A stretch of DNA of 64,000 bases from Arachnia propionica (lineage in GTDB: Bacteria > Actinomycetota > Actinomycetes > Propionibacteriales > Propionibacteriaceae). The position numbers were made by a program, and so were the translations under genes. Under the pieces are notes generated by a model. It was given only the letters and a program-made list of their open reading frames with translations. It had not been told where the DNA came from and ran no database searches. Position 1 is the stretch's first letter, and each line of letters begins with the position of its first letter. Below are positions 42,174 through 51,960 of the stretch, in pieces. The stretch is from assembly GCF_003859805.1 (NCBI RefSeq), contig NZ_RQZG01000010.1, forward strand, positions 1-64,000. Reading direction: 5' to 3'.

Positions 42174-44318
42174 ATGGAGATCAACCCCGGGTATGCCGGA
42201 GGGCAGCAGGACAGGGCCGCCCACACCGCTGCCGCCCACCCGGACGAGACCATCCGCAGCGCGGCCCGGGACCGGGTGGCGCAGTGGCAGCAGGTCATCG
42301 ACGGCATGGCCGACGGCACCCTGACCATCGGCAGCCGCACCCCGGTCGCCGGAGTCCCGGTCTGGGTGACCCAGCGGGTCCTGCGGGGCGGGTTCAGCAC
42401 CGGGCGGGCCGTGGCGGCGGTACCACCGCAACACGACGAGAAACTGCGTGCCGAACGCCTCGGCATCCCCGCCGAGCGCCGGGCGATCTTCGAGTCCTGG
42501 CTGACCGCCGACGGCCTGGCCGAGCTCGAGGAGATGCTCACCACCCGCGGGTACGGCATCCACTGGCCGCAGCACGCGATGCTGCCCGCCGTCGCCGTGC
42601 TGCTGCGTCGCGGCGACCACGAGGCGGCCCGTCGGCTGCTCGACGAGGTGGAGCCCTTCGTCGACTCGCTGCGGTTCGCTCCCCCACCCGCGGCCCCCGT
42701 GAGCCTTCCCGACGGTCACGTGTTCCGGGCGACGACCGCCGAGGTCCGCGACGCGCTCCGGGCGATGCGCCCGAGACGACAGGTCGCGGCCGAGCACGAG
42801 GCGTTGACGGTGTGGGCGCCGTTGACCGACGAGGTGGTGGCGCTGTGGGCCCGCATCATCGACGACCCCGCGCCCACCGCCTCCGATCTGGATGCCGCGG
42901 GCGGCCTCATCGACTCGTACGAGACCGCCCTGCGACACCACACCCGTTGCCGCCGGTACCGGCGGGACGGCGAGACCCTGCCCGTCCTGCTCCAGGCCCT
43001 GCGGCACCTCGTCGCGGGCACCCTGACCGACGGTGTCCGTGACCGGGTCCGGCACCGGCTGGCCCGCGTCGACGCCAAACGGGGACTGCCCGGCAGCACC
43101 ACGAACACGACGCTGCGGCAGCGCCAGGCCGCCACCACCGCCCGGCCCCTGCACCAGGAGGTCGCGGTGGTGCTGGCCGCGCGGCTGGACCGGCTGCGCG
43201 GTGACATCGGGATCACGGATCTGGCCGATGCGCTCGCCCCGATCCGGGCCGACGAGGCGACCGACCGGGTGCCCGCGGGCACGAAGGTGCCGCCGGGTGC
43301 GGTGCGCGTCATCCGGCAGGGTGCGGTCGCGGAGATCGGCTCGCTGGTGGAGCTCGGGGTGCTTCCCTCCGCGGAGACCCTGGCCCAGCTGGTGCCGCAA
43401 CTCACCGCGGCCCAGGTCTCCGCCCACGTCGGCGACGGTGACGTCGGGGCGTTGCTGGCCGCGACCTACCGGGCCTTCCGTCGCACCCGCAGCCTGTTGT
43501 TGCTGAACCTGGAGTCACAGACCCGGTTCGAGGAGTTCCCGTGGGTGGCGGCCCTGCTCGAGGGCACGGCGGGAGTGGCCGACGACCCGGTGGTGGTCGC
43601 CCGTCGGCTGGCGACACTGGCGGTGGAGCACTTCCCCGGCACGCTGCTGCCGAACCCGCTGGTCCGCGAACTCGGGGTGCTGCTGCGCCTCGGTGGGGTG
43701 GAGCTGCCACTCACGGAGGAGTTGGCGGTCGACATCTTCATGGGCCGTTTCACACCGAAGTTCCAGCGGGCCGCGAAGGTCGCGGCGGACCTGCTGCAGG
43801 GCACCCTGTACGAGCGCTACCACGGTCTCGACCTCGCTCGGGTCGAGGCGCTGCCGGAACCGGTCGGCAGGGAGGTTCCCGCCTTCGACGAGCTGTGTCG
43901 TCGCGACGCCGTGCCCAGGCGCTCCCTGGCCGACAACGGCCGGATCATCGAGCGGCAGCAGATCCTCACCGCCGGGAACCTGGCGGTGCTGGTGAGCCTC
44001 GGGGTCGAGCCTCGCGACGGGTGGGGAGAGCTCGCGCTGCGGGCGGCGCGGCACGCGTTCCGGCTGCTCCGCCTGGCACAGCGCCAGGAGTACCCGCAGA
44101 CCACCGTCAAGAATGCCGCCATCGCCTGGCGGCAGGCCCTGTTCTTCCAGGCCATGTCCGGTGACGACGCCGTCGTCGACGCGATCATGGCGGATCCGCT
44201 GGCCCGGCGGTGGCCGCCCAGCGAGGTGGTCGCGGGACTGGCGGCGTGTCGTCGCGGTGAGACGGTGGTCCCGCTCACGGGGTGGGATGTCGGTGGGGTC
44301 CGGTTCCACCGTCGGTGA
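42174..44318 (+). CDS. Uncharacterised 714-aa helical protein
   Basis: 714 aa. Helix-rich with Ala/Arg/Leu-dense segments (PAVAVLLRRGDHEAARRLLDEV; DEVVALWARIIDDP; SLLLLNLESQTRFEEFPWVAAL). Contains ITDLADALAPIRADEATDRVP near the middle and ends VPLTGWDVGGVRF. No signal peptide, membrane segment or catalytic motif. ATG 42174 lacks a good SD, which makes the tRNA-like structure just upstream a candidate control element. Overall style is close to the helical-repeat proteins at 30-40 kb, but I see no shared landmarks. Confidence 0.7.
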   Translation: MEINPGYAGGQQDRAAHTAAAHPDETIRSAARDRVAQWQQVIDGMADGTLTIGSRTPVAGVPVWVTQRVLRGGFSTGRAVAAVPPQHDEKLRAERLGIPAERRAIFESWLTADGLAELEEMLTTRGYGIHWPQHAMLPAVAVLLRRGDHEAARRLLDEVEPFVDSLRFAPPPAAPVSLPDGHVFRATTAEVRDALRAMRPRRQVAAEHEALTVWAPLTDEVVALWARIIDDPAPTASDLDAAGGLIDSYETALRHHTRCRRYRRDGETLPVLLQALRHLVAGTLTDGVRDRVRHRLARVDAKRGLPGSTTNTTLRQRQAATTARPLHQEVAVVLAARLDRLRGDIGITDLADALAPIRADEATDRVPAGTKVPPGAVRVIRQGAVAEIGSLVELGVLPSAETLAQLVPQLTAAQVSAHVGDGDVGALLAATYRAFRRTRSLLLLNLESQTRFEEFPWVAALLEGTAGVADDPVVVARRLATLAVEHFPGTLLPNPLVRELGVLLRLGGVELPLTEELAVDIFMGRFTPKFQRAAKVAADLLQGTLYERYHGLDLARVEALPEPVGREVPAFDELCRRDAVPRRSLADNGRIIERQQILTAGNLAVLVSLGVEPRDGWGELALRAARHAFRLLRLAQRQEYPQTTVKNAAIAWRQALFFQAMSGDDAVVDAIMADPLARRWPPSEVVAGLAACRRGETVVPLTGWDVGGVRFHRR

Positions 44319-44412
44319 CCCCCGGATCCGACGCGTCGTGATGCCTTCCCGGTAGCCTGACCGGACTGTCGACGCGGAGCACCTGCGTTCTCCGCCACGT
44401 GGGAGGAAACAC

Positions 44413-45033
44413 ATGTCCGATACCCTGGCCCCTGCCTCCCCTGGCCGCATCAACGCCGTGCTGAGGACCATCGCGGGTTGGGACCGACTGTCGATGACCC
44501 TGCTCAGGATCGGTGTCCTCGTCGTCCTGTTCTGGATCGGCGGGTTGAAGTGGTTCAAGTACGAGGCGGACGGCATCGTCCCGTTCGTCGCGAACTCACC
44601 GCTGATGAAGTGGATGCTCGGGGATCCCGCGAACTACAAGGCCCACATGAACCCCGAGGGTGCCCTCATCGACGCGAACCGAGCCTGGCACGAGGCGAAC
44701 GGCACCTACCCGATGTCCATCTTCGTCGGGGTGTGCATCGTCGGCATCGGTGTCCTCATCGCCCTGCACTGGGTGCGTGCCGAGATCGGCGTGATCGGCG
44801 CCGTCGCCCTCATCGGCTTCAGCGTCGTCACCCTCTCGTTCCTGGTCACCACCCCACAGGTCTGGGTGGCGGCCCCGGCCCAGGGCGCAGCCGACGCGGA
44901 TCTCGGCTTCCCCTTCCTGTCGGGCAGGGGTCGCCTGGTGCTCAAGGACTGCATCCAGATCGGGGCCGGTTTCGTGCTCCTGGTCGACTCCGCAAGGCTG
45001 GCCCTCAAGCGCCGCGAGGCCAAGGCGGCCTGA
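44413..45033 (+). CDS. DUF417 (YkgB/RclC-like) membrane protein
   Basis: 206 aa; GGGAGGA before ATG 44413. Four membrane segments (LRIGVLVVLFWIGGLKWF; FVGVCIVGIGVLIAL; GVIGAVALIGFSVVTLSFLV; IQIGAGFVLLVDS) with the DUF417 signature WIGGLKWFKYEADGIVPFVANSP. E. coli RclC of this family supports survival under hypochlorous acid; the role here is inferred only. Confidence 0.88.
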   Translation: MSDTLAPASPGRINAVLRTIAGWDRLSMTLLRIGVLVVLFWIGGLKWFKYEADGIVPFVANSPLMKWMLGDPANYKAHMNPEGALIDANRAWHEANGTYPMSIFVGVCIVGIGVLIALHWVRAEIGVIGAVALIGFSVVTLSFLVTTPQVWVAAPAQGAADADLGFPFLSGRGRLVLKDCIQIGAGFVLLVDSARLALKRREAKAA

Positions 45034-45064
45034 CAGGACTTTCGGTCGCTCATACAATGGCACC

Positions 45065-45457
45065 ATGACGCCACGACGCATCAACCGCGACCGGCTGGGG
45101 CGGTGGAGCCTTCGCCTCGACGCTGGCTACTGCACCGTGCTGGGAGTCGCCCTCGTCTGTTCCTCAGGCTGGATCACCCACGGTCTCCCCCTCCCTCCTC
45201 CACTGATCGTCGTCATCGGTGTGGCGGTGGTGATCTGGGCGGCGGGCATCGTGTGGATGCTGAAACGACTGAGCCTGTCCTTGGCCCTTCGAGTCGTCAT
45301 GGTCGCCAACACCGTGGCTGCCATCGCCGTCGGCCTGGTGTCGGTGGCCGCTGCCACTCCCCTCGTCGTGATCGCTGTCCTCGCCGTCGCCATCGACATC
45401 GCCCTGTTCGCCGTGAGCCAGGCCGTGGCGCTGCGGCCCTCGCCCCAACTGCCCTGA
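45065..45457 (+). CDS. Small four-pass membrane protein
   Basis: 130 aa. After a basic N-terminus (MTPRRINRDRLGR) there are four hydrophobic segments at about 20-40, 46-66, 75-97 and 100-120. No family recognised. Follows the DUF417 gene by 31 bp on the same strand, so possibly co-transcribed. Confidence 0.6.
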   Translation: MTPRRINRDRLGRWSLRLDAGYCTVLGVALVCSSGWITHGLPLPPPLIVVIGVAVVIWAAGIVWMLKRLSLSLALRVVMVANTVAAIAVGLVSVAAATPLVVIAVLAVAIDIALFAVSQAVALRPSPQLP

Positions 45458-45552
45458 AAAGGGCACCCACCGGTCACACTGCCAACTCGAGACTGGCTGA
45501 GGTCCTCATCACCGACGTCGGCGTGTCAGGATCATCGACCTATGCTTTGTGC

Positions 45553-45795
45553 ATGAGAACGACTGTGCGCTTGGACCCTGAAGTGGCCGCCGCAGTGGAG
45601 CACATGCGCGCGCAGCGTCACATCGGCCTGGGCGAAGCCGTGAACGAGCTGGCCCGAGCCGGCCTGTCGCACAAGAAACAGACCACCCGTTTCGAGCAAC
45701 GCACGGCCGACGTGGGACTGAAGGGAGACGTCACCAACATCGCCGACACCACCGGAATCGCCACGGACCCGCCGCGTTGGCAGCCTCCCCTGTGA
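45553..45795 (+). CDS. Orphan ribbon-helix-helix antitoxin (VapB-like)
   Basis: 80 aa. MRTTVRLDPEVAAAVEHM then GLGEAVNELARAGLS is the strand-helix-helix of VapB/CopG antitoxins; the C-terminal part (DVGLKGDVTNIADTTG) would wrap a PIN toxin. TATGCT at 45541-45546 lies 6 nt before ATG 45553, so the mRNA is probably leaderless. No toxin gene follows: the next 58 bp lead to the end of a convergent transporter gene. Confidence 0.75.
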   Translation: MRTTVRLDPEVAAAVEHMRAQRHIGLGEAVNELARAGLSHKKQTTRFEQRTADVGLKGDVTNIADTTGIATDPPRWQPPL

Positions 45796-45852
45796 GCTGT
45801 CCCCCACTGCCTCACCTCGTGGTGATGTACCCTGCAGGATCCATGACGCCGG

Positions 45853-47172
45853 TCACCGCCGGAGGAGGTCCTCGGTGCCCTTCTCGAACTCCGCCGCGCC
45901 GGTCCTGCCCGAGGCCCACCAGAACACGGCCGCGAGCAGCAGCCACGCCGCCGCCAGCCCCGGCGCGACCCCCGGCCCGATGCCCGTCGTCGGCAGCAGC
46001 ACGGCCGCGACGACCGCCGCCAGCACGAACGCCCCGTTGAAGGCCATGTCGTAGAACGTGAACGCCCGACCCTTGAACTCCTCCGCCACGTGCGCCTGCA
46101 CGAAGGTGTCGGCCGCGATCTTGTAGCACTGGGTCCCCAGCCCCACCAGCACCGACAACCCCAGCAGAAGGGGCCGTACCCCGCTCAGCGCACCCCCCGT
46201 CGCCACCGCGGCCACCACCAGCACCACCACGGCGCTCCACCGCAGCCCGAGACGCCTGACCAGCGGCGGCACGACGGCGCTCGCCCCGATGAACCCGACC
46301 CCGGCCAGCGTCCCCCACAACGTGAGGTCCGCCAGGGCCGCCACCGGATCGTCGTTGAGGAGGTTCCGGAACGCCAGGATCACGGCCACCGAGAACAGCC
46401 CGAACAGCATCCGCACCCCGAACAGCACCCCGATCGCCAGGCCCGCCACCGGCCGCCCGGCCAGGTGCTGCAGCGCGACGGCGAGTTCACGCCCCACCTG
46501 CCGCGCCCGAACCCGCGCCGCTCCCGGCACCGGACCGAGGGCGTCACGCCGGAACCCGAGACCCAGGGCCACCGACCCCAGGAACAGTGCCGCCGCCACC
46601 CAGAACACCACCGCATTCGCCGGATCCACCCCCAGCCACGGGGCAAGCCCCAGCCGGGCCGCCATCCCGAGCAGCGCCCCGACGACCACCCCCATCGGCC
46701 CGACCATCGGCAGGATCGACGACGCCGTGAGGTACTCGTCCTCGTCGACGACGTGCTGCAGCCCCGCGGTCAGGCCCGCCAGCATGAACCGGTTGATGCT
46801 GAGCAGGGCCAGCAGCCCCGCGAACAGCGCCACCTGCCATCCGCTCGTCGTCGCCCCCACGAGGATCAGCGCCCCGACCAGCACGGACAGGGCGGCCCGG
46901 AGCAGGTCCGAGACCACCACCACCTGCCGCCTCGACCAGGTGTCCAGCAGCGGCGAGACGAACGGTCCGAGCAGCGTGAACGGCAGGAACGTGATCGCCA
47001 GGATCGCGGCGATCGACCAGGCGTCGGGCTGACTCGCGGGTGAGAACAGCAGGTAGGCGGCCATCCCCACCTGCACCGTCCCGTCGGCCGACTGGGACAG
47101 TGCACGCAGCGTCAGGAGCCGCCGGAACCCGGCGTGCCGCCAGAGTCGTCGCAGTGCTGCGCCAGCCCCCAT
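45853..47172 (-). CDS. MFS transporter
   Basis: 439 aa with about 12 membrane segments in two halves; LLDTWSRRQVVVVSDLLRAA is the loop 2-3 signature. Most like drug/solute efflux MFS proteins of actinomycetes. Starts 1 nt after the terC-type stop, so it is in the same operon. Substrate unknown. Confidence 0.85.
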   Translation of the reverse strand: MGAGAALRRLWRHAGFRRLLTLRALSQSADGTVQVGMAAYLLFSPASQPDAWSIAAILAITFLPFTLLGPFVSPLLDTWSRRQVVVVSDLLRAALSVLVGALILVGATTSGWQVALFAGLLALLSINRFMLAGLTAGLQHVVDEDEYLTASSILPMVGPMGVVVGALLGMAARLGLAPWLGVDPANAVVFWVAAALFLGSVALGLGFRRDALGPVPGAARVRARQVGRELAVALQHLAGRPVAGLAIGVLFGVRMLFGLFSVAVILAFRNLLNDDPVAALADLTLWGTLAGVGFIGASAVVPPLVRRLGLRWSAVVVLVVAAVATGGALSGVRPLLLGLSVLVGLGTQCYKIAADTFVQAHVAEEFKGRAFTFYDMAFNGAFVLAAVVAAVLLPTTGIGPGVAPGLAAAWLLLAAVFWWASGRTGAAEFEKGTEDLLRR

Positions 47173-47173
47173 C

Positions 47174-48352
47174 TCAGACGTCGCCGTGCACGGAATGCAC
47201 CTTGGCGAGCGCCAGCTCCGCGCCGGTGACCTTCATGTAGTGCTCGACGAGCTCCGGGTCGAGGGTCTTCAGCTTCGCCTCACGCCGCAGGATGTCCTCG
47301 TAGAGGGCCGTCCGTTCCTCCTCCGCACCGTGGTACTCGTCGTGGAGGTAGGCGTGACACTTCCGGTCAAGGGTCTTGACGACGCTGGCGACGGCGCCCT
47401 TGCGGCTGAACAGGGAGGCGACGACCGTGATGGTCAGCAGCCCGACCACCACCAGCAGCGCCTGGATCTTGTCGAAGACGAACACCGGGACGTGCTGGCC
47501 ACCGTTGATGAAGGGCAGGGTGTTGGTGTGGAGGGCCTCCAGGATCAGCTTGACACCGATGAACCCGAGGATCGCGGCCAGCCCGTACTTGAGGTAGATG
47601 AGCCGGTCGAGCAGGTCGTCGATGAGGAAGTACAGCTGCCTGAGCCCCATCATGGAGAAGGCCGTGGCCGTGAACACGATGTAGACGTTGGTGGTGATGC
47701 CGTAGATGGCCGGGACGGAATCGACGGCGAAGAGGATGTCGGTGCCACCGATCGCCACCATCACCAGCAGCATCGGGGTGAGGACGCGGCGACCGTTCTC
47801 GATCGTGAACAGCTTGTCGCCGTCGTAGTGGTTGGAGGTGTGCAGGTACTTGCGGGCCAGGCGGATGACGAAGTTGTCCGCCTCGTCGGACTCCGCTCCC
47901 TCCGGCACCAGCAGCTTCCCGGCGGTCACGATGAGGATCAGACCGAAGAAGTAGAAGGTCCACGACCAGGCCTCGACCATGGCCTTGCCCGCGGCGATGA
48001 ACGCGGAGCGGGCGATGAGGGCGAAGACGATGCCGAACAGCAGCACCTTCTGCTGGTCCTCACGTGGCACCGCGAAGGACCCCATGATGATGAGGAAGAC
48101 GAACAGGTTGTCCACACTCAGTGCCTTCTCCACCAGCCATCCGGTGAAGTAGTCGGCACCCATCTCGTGTCCGCCGAAGACGAGGACGAAGATGCCGAAG
48201 ACGATGGCCAGTCCGACGTAGATCGCAGACCAGACGGCTGCTTCCTTGAGGGTCGGCGAGTGGGCCTTGCGGACGTGGAAGAAGAAGTCAAAGGCGAGCA
48301 GACCGACGATGACGACGATGGTCAGGGCCCAGACCCACAGGGGAACGGACAA
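47174..48352 (-). CDS. TerC/Alx-family membrane protein
   Basis: 392 aa from TTG 48352, with AAGGAG at proper spacing. Nine-pass pattern with the family's acidic metal-site motifs: EKALSVDNLFVFLIIMGSF and GTDILFAVDSVPAIYGIT, both with conserved Asp. TerC/Alx proteins export manganese or accompany metal loading of exported proteins. The long C-terminal tail (about 330-392) is charged and cytoplasmic. I looked for a yybP-ykoY manganese riboswitch upstream and did not see its conserved core. Confidence 0.9.
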   Translation of the reverse strand: MSVPLWVWALTIVVIVGLLAFDFFFHVRKAHSPTLKEAAVWSAIYVGLAIVFGIFVLVFGGHEMGADYFTGWLVEKALSVDNLFVFLIIMGSFAVPREDQQKVLLFGIVFALIARSAFIAAGKAMVEAWSWTFYFFGLILIVTAGKLLVPEGAESDEADNFVIRLARKYLHTSNHYDGDKLFTIENGRRVLTPMLLVMVAIGGTDILFAVDSVPAIYGITTNVYIVFTATAFSMMGLRQLYFLIDDLLDRLIYLKYGLAAILGFIGVKLILEALHTNTLPFINGGQHVPVFVFDKIQALLVVVGLLTITVVASLFSRKGAVASVVKTLDRKCHAYLHDEYHGAEEERTALYEDILRREAKLKTLDPELVEHYMKVTGAELALAKVHSVHGDV

Positions 48353-48506
48353 CCGAATTCACTCCTTGGGAGGTGGGGGTTGAGCTGGGTTCCCGCGGGC
48401 TGCGGGGCTCCCGTCAAGGGTACCGGCAGCAGGGGGCTTGACCAACTGACGATTTTGTCACCTCCTCCCGGTACCCTCGTGTGTGAACTCGGAGGAAGGT
48501 GTAGCC

Positions 48507-50432
48507 ATGTCGAGGACGGGGTTCGGCCGATCGGTCATGCATCGTTGGGTGACGGCCCTGCTCGTCACGGCGTTCCTCCTCGTCTCGTGTGCCCCGGCGG
48601 GCGATTCCCCGCAGTCGGGTCAGGATCCGTCGGTCCCGCCGAAGGGGGCTCCCGACGCGGCCCCCCTGGTGGCGAGGCTGGCGCAGGGGCTGCAGACGTC
48701 GGACCTGAGCGGCGTGCAGCTCACCTCGTCGCCGTCGGATGCCACCACCGAGTTGACGACCATCTTCGCGGGGATGGACGGGATCACCCCCACGGTGACC
48801 CCCGGTGAGATCACCTACGACCCCGACGGCACCACGGCGACGGCGGTCCTGGCCCACTCCTACCCCGTCGGTGAGGAGGGATGGTCCTTCCAGACGACGG
48901 TGCCGCTGGAGCTGGTGAACGGGACCTGGTTGGCGGTGTGGTCGCCGACGGTGGTGCATCCGCAGCTGACCGCCGAGACCCGTCTCAGGCATCGCCGCAC
49001 CCAGCCCCGTCGTGCCCCGATCAACGACCGCGACGGCCTGGCCCTGGTGGAGGAGCTGACCCTCCACCAGCTGGGTATCGACAAGGGGACGCTCGAGGAG
49101 GCGTCGTGGCCGCAGGCCGCACAGCAGCTGGCCCAGCTGCTCGGCATCGACCCGGAGGCCTACACCCAGAAGGTGCTCCAGGGCGGCCCGAAGCAGTTCG
49201 TCGTGGCCAGGACGGTCCGGCAGGAGGACATCCCCGCCGCCATCGGGAACATCCCGGGGGTGGGCATCATCGACGTGAAGTCGGTGGCCGGGCAGTCGGA
49301 GACGTTCGCCATCGGATTGCTGGGGAAGGTCGGCAATCCGTCCCAGGAGCAGATCGACAAGGCCGAGGGTGCCGTCGTCGCCTCCGACCTGGTGGGGTTG
49401 AGCGGGCTCCAGTCCCGCTACGACGAACAGCTGCGGGGTGTGGCCGGGATCAGCATCGACCAGGTCGGCAGGAAGGGCGTGCAGTTCACCGAGGTGCCGT
49501 TGTTCACGCAGGAGCCGAGCATCGGCCAGCCCTTGGAGCTGTCCCTGGACCGCACCCTCCAGGAGAAGGCGGAGACGGTGCTGGCCACCAACTTCCCGAC
49601 CTCGGGGGTGGCTGCGATGGTGGTGCTCGACGTGCGGACCGGTGGGGTGCTGGCGGCGGCCACCTCCCCGGCCGCGGGTGAGTACCCGCATGCCACCTAC
49701 GGGGCCTTCGCACCGGGCTCGACGTTCAAGATCGTCACCTCGTTGGCGATGATCCGCAAGGGGGCGACGGCGAGTTCCACCGTCGAGTGCCCGCCGAGCT
49801 TCACCCTCGGCGACTACACGCAGAACAACTATCCGGGGTATCCGAGTTCCCAGACCGGCAGCATCACGCTGGCCGACGCCGTCGCGTACTCCTGCAACAC
49901 CGCGTTCGGTCTGAACCACGACCGCATCAGTGCGGAGGAGCTGCAGAGCGCGGCCGCCAGTCTCGGGGTCGGGGTCGACCACGACGCCGGCTTCACCTCC
50001 AACTTCGGGACGGTGGAGCCGCGCAACTCGAAGATCGACCTGGCGGCCAGCATGATCGGTCAGGGTCAGGTCCGGATGTCGCCGCTGGGGATGGCCTCGG
50101 TGGCGGCCAGCGTCGCCTCCGGACGCACCACGATCCCGTGGCTGGTCAAGGGGCATGAGGCCAGCTCCACGGCGACACCGTTGACCGAGGCGGAGACGAA
50201 GGAGCTGCAGGCGGTGATGAAGGCGGTGCTCGATCGTTCACGGGGCTCCAGGCTGGGTCAGGTGATGACGGGGGGCAAGACCGGTACCGCCGAGTACGGT
50301 GACGCGGCCGGTCAGACCGCGCACGCCTGGATGATCACGTGGAACGAGGAGTACGCGGTGGCGGCGTTCGTGGAGGACGGTGATTCGGGGTCCGGGACCG
50401 CGGCCCCACTGATCGAGCAGTTGTTCAGCTGA
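48507..50432 (+). CDS. Penicillin-binding protein (class B transpeptidase, lipoprotein)
   Basis: 641 aa; GGAGGAAGG before ATG 48507. The N-terminus ends in LVSC, a lipobox. An NTF2-like MecA_N domain (about 50-155) precedes a dimerisation region and the transpeptidase: APGSTFKI (SxxK), SCNTAF (SxN) and GGKTGTAE (KTG). Crosslinks peptidoglycan outside the membrane; the MecA_N layout is the one found in PBPs of Gram-positives, including low-affinity forms. Resistance cannot be inferred from this. Confidence 0.9.
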   Translation: MSRTGFGRSVMHRWVTALLVTAFLLVSCAPAGDSPQSGQDPSVPPKGAPDAAPLVARLAQGLQTSDLSGVQLTSSPSDATTELTTIFAGMDGITPTVTPGEITYDPDGTTATAVLAHSYPVGEEGWSFQTTVPLELVNGTWLAVWSPTVVHPQLTAETRLRHRRTQPRRAPINDRDGLALVEELTLHQLGIDKGTLEEASWPQAAQQLAQLLGIDPEAYTQKVLQGGPKQFVVARTVRQEDIPAAIGNIPGVGIIDVKSVAGQSETFAIGLLGKVGNPSQEQIDKAEGAVVASDLVGLSGLQSRYDEQLRGVAGISIDQVGRKGVQFTEVPLFTQEPSIGQPLELSLDRTLQEKAETVLATNFPTSGVAAMVVLDVRTGGVLAAATSPAAGEYPHATYGAFAPGSTFKIVTSLAMIRKGATASSTVECPPSFTLGDYTQNNYPGYPSSQTGSITLADAVAYSCNTAFGLNHDRISAEELQSAAASLGVGVDHDAGFTSNFGTVEPRNSKIDLAASMIGQGQVRMSPLGMASVAASVASGRTTIPWLVKGHEASSTATPLTEAETKELQAVMKAVLDRSRGSRLGQVMTGGKTGTAEYGDAAGQTAHAWMITWNEEYAVAAFVEDGDSGSGTAAPLIEQLFS

Positions 50433-51327
50433 GTGCCAGGACCCGCACGACGACGGCGGCGAGGCAGAGCAGCGCCACCGCCCCGACCAGCGGCCACTGC
50501 CAGGTGCGACGGAGTTTCTTCGGCAGGAACACCAGCGCCGCGGTGACGGCCAGGCCGCCCAGGAACCCACCGAGGTGGCCCTGCCAGGAGATCGTGCCCG
50601 CACCGAAGACGGTGATGGCGATGTTGATGCCGATCCACAGGAGGATCTGCTGGTAGTTGCCACCGAGCTTCCAGGCCAGCAACAGCAGTGCCGCCATCAT
50701 CCCGAAGATGGCACCGGAGGCACCGAGGGTGGTGACGTGGGGTTCGGTGAGCCACATCACCAGGGCGGACCCGGCGACGGCGGAGATCAGGTACAGCGCC
50801 AGGAACCGGATCCGGCCGAGGACACGTTCCAGCTGTGGGCCGAGGAAGTACAACGCCACCATGTTGAATCCCAGGTGGACCAGGTGCAGGTGGACGAACG
50901 CGCTGGTGAGGACCTGCCACCAGCCACCGCTGGCGACACCGGTCCACCACTGTCCCCCGACCCCGGCGCACTGTGAGGCCGCGGCATCCACCACGTAGCG
51001 GCCGTCGATGACGCACATGCCGTCGGACTGGAGGGCCAGCAGGTGGAGCAGTGGACTGGTGGAACTCCCCGTCGCGAGGATCAGCAGCCACACCGCCAGG
51101 TTGATGCCGATGAGCACCCACGAGGTGAGTTCCGGTTGGCGGCTGCGGGTGCCACCGTAGGGCAGTTCTGCCTGCCGGGTCTGCCGGATGCCGGTCTGCA
51201 CGCACAGCGGGCACTGGAAGCCGACGGCTCCGGGGATCATGCAACGCGGGCAGATCGGACGCTGGCAACGCTGGCAGGAGATGCCGGTGAGTTCACCGGG
51301 ATGCCGGTAGCACGCGCTCGAGGTCAT
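50425..51327 (-). CDS. Rhomboid-family intramembrane serine protease
   Basis: 300 aa from ATG 51327; a TAGCCT box 7 nt upstream suggests a leaderless start (ATG 51348 is an alternative). The first about 45 residues hold four CxxC-like pairs (CYRHPGELTGISCQRCQRPICPRC), a B-box-type zinc finger common in actinomycete rhomboids. The membrane core has HLHLVHLGFNM (His), the catalytic Ser in LGASGAIFG and the second-site His in GHLGGFLGG. Overlaps the end of the PBP gene by 8 bp, convergent. Confidence 0.9.
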   Translation of the reverse strand: MTSSACYRHPGELTGISCQRCQRPICPRCMIPGAVGFQCPLCVQTGIRQTRQAELPYGGTRSRQPELTSWVLIGINLAVWLLILATGSSTSPLLHLLALQSDGMCVIDGRYVVDAAASQCAGVGGQWWTGVASGGWWQVLTSAFVHLHLVHLGFNMVALYFLGPQLERVLGRIRFLALYLISAVAGSALVMWLTEPHVTTLGASGAIFGMMAALLLLAWKLGGNYQQILLWIGINIAITVFGAGTISWQGHLGGFLGGLAVTAALVFLPKKLRRTWQWPLVGAVALLCLAAVVVRVLALS

Positions 51328-51678
51328 GGGGTTCAGGCTACCGTCCATGTGGAGGTGTCGGGCATCCCACCTCGCCGGCCCGGTCCTCTCCCCGACTCCG
51401 CCGGGCATCGCCCCGATCCGGGGACGAATCGTCGTCCTGCTCGTCCGGCAACGTCAGGCGGTGTGGGTGGTGTGTGTGCCCGCGTCGGCGTTTCTCGCCA
51501 CGGAGCCGGGCCGCCAAAACGCCGTGCCTCAAGTTTCAGGGCCGCGTCCTCACCGCTGGGTCGGTACGGCTCCATGCAGCCGACCACGGTGTCCCCGGGA
51601 TACATCACGAGGCGGCAGGCGAGGCGTCATGGAACCTCCTGGGTTTGGTTCCGATCCAGCTGAAGGAGAATCGGAACA

Positions 51679-51960
51679 TGCCCGAGAAGTCCCTCCCGAG
51701 TTGCGTGAGCGCGTGGTCCGATTGGTCCTGGAACATCAAGCGGCCGGGGGAGCTCCGCGTTCGCACTTGATCCGGGCCATCGCCCCGCAGGTCAGCACCG
51801 GTGAGGAGACCTTGCGGTTGTGGTGCAACCGACACGGCCAGGAGGTGGGGCCAACGCCTGTGGCCGAGAGCCTGCAGGAGCAGAACGAGCGCCTCAAGCG
51901 CGGGCTTGCCGAAGCCCGCCGGACCAATGGCCCAGCGCCTTCGAGGTCGAGCTCCACACC
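51679..51960 (+). pseudogene. Relic of an IS3-family orfA transposase
   Basis: ATG 51679 reads MPEKSLP and then leaves the right frame. One frame over the sequence gives PPELRERVVRLVLEHQ, HLIRAIAPQVSTGEETLRLW and ESLQEQNERLKR, the helix-turn-helix and leucine-zipper pattern of IS3 OrfA. Frameshifted and truncated; no orfB found. Confidence 0.65.

Noticed and set aside
48353-48482. yybP-ykoY manganese riboswitch upstream of the TerC gene
   Set aside because: Expected from the family, but the conserved loop sequences are not visible in the 130-bp region.
48507-50432. Reading the PBP as a MecA-type resistance determinant
   Set aside because: The MecA_N domain is common in ordinary class B PBPs; sequence alone does not show low beta-lactam affinity.
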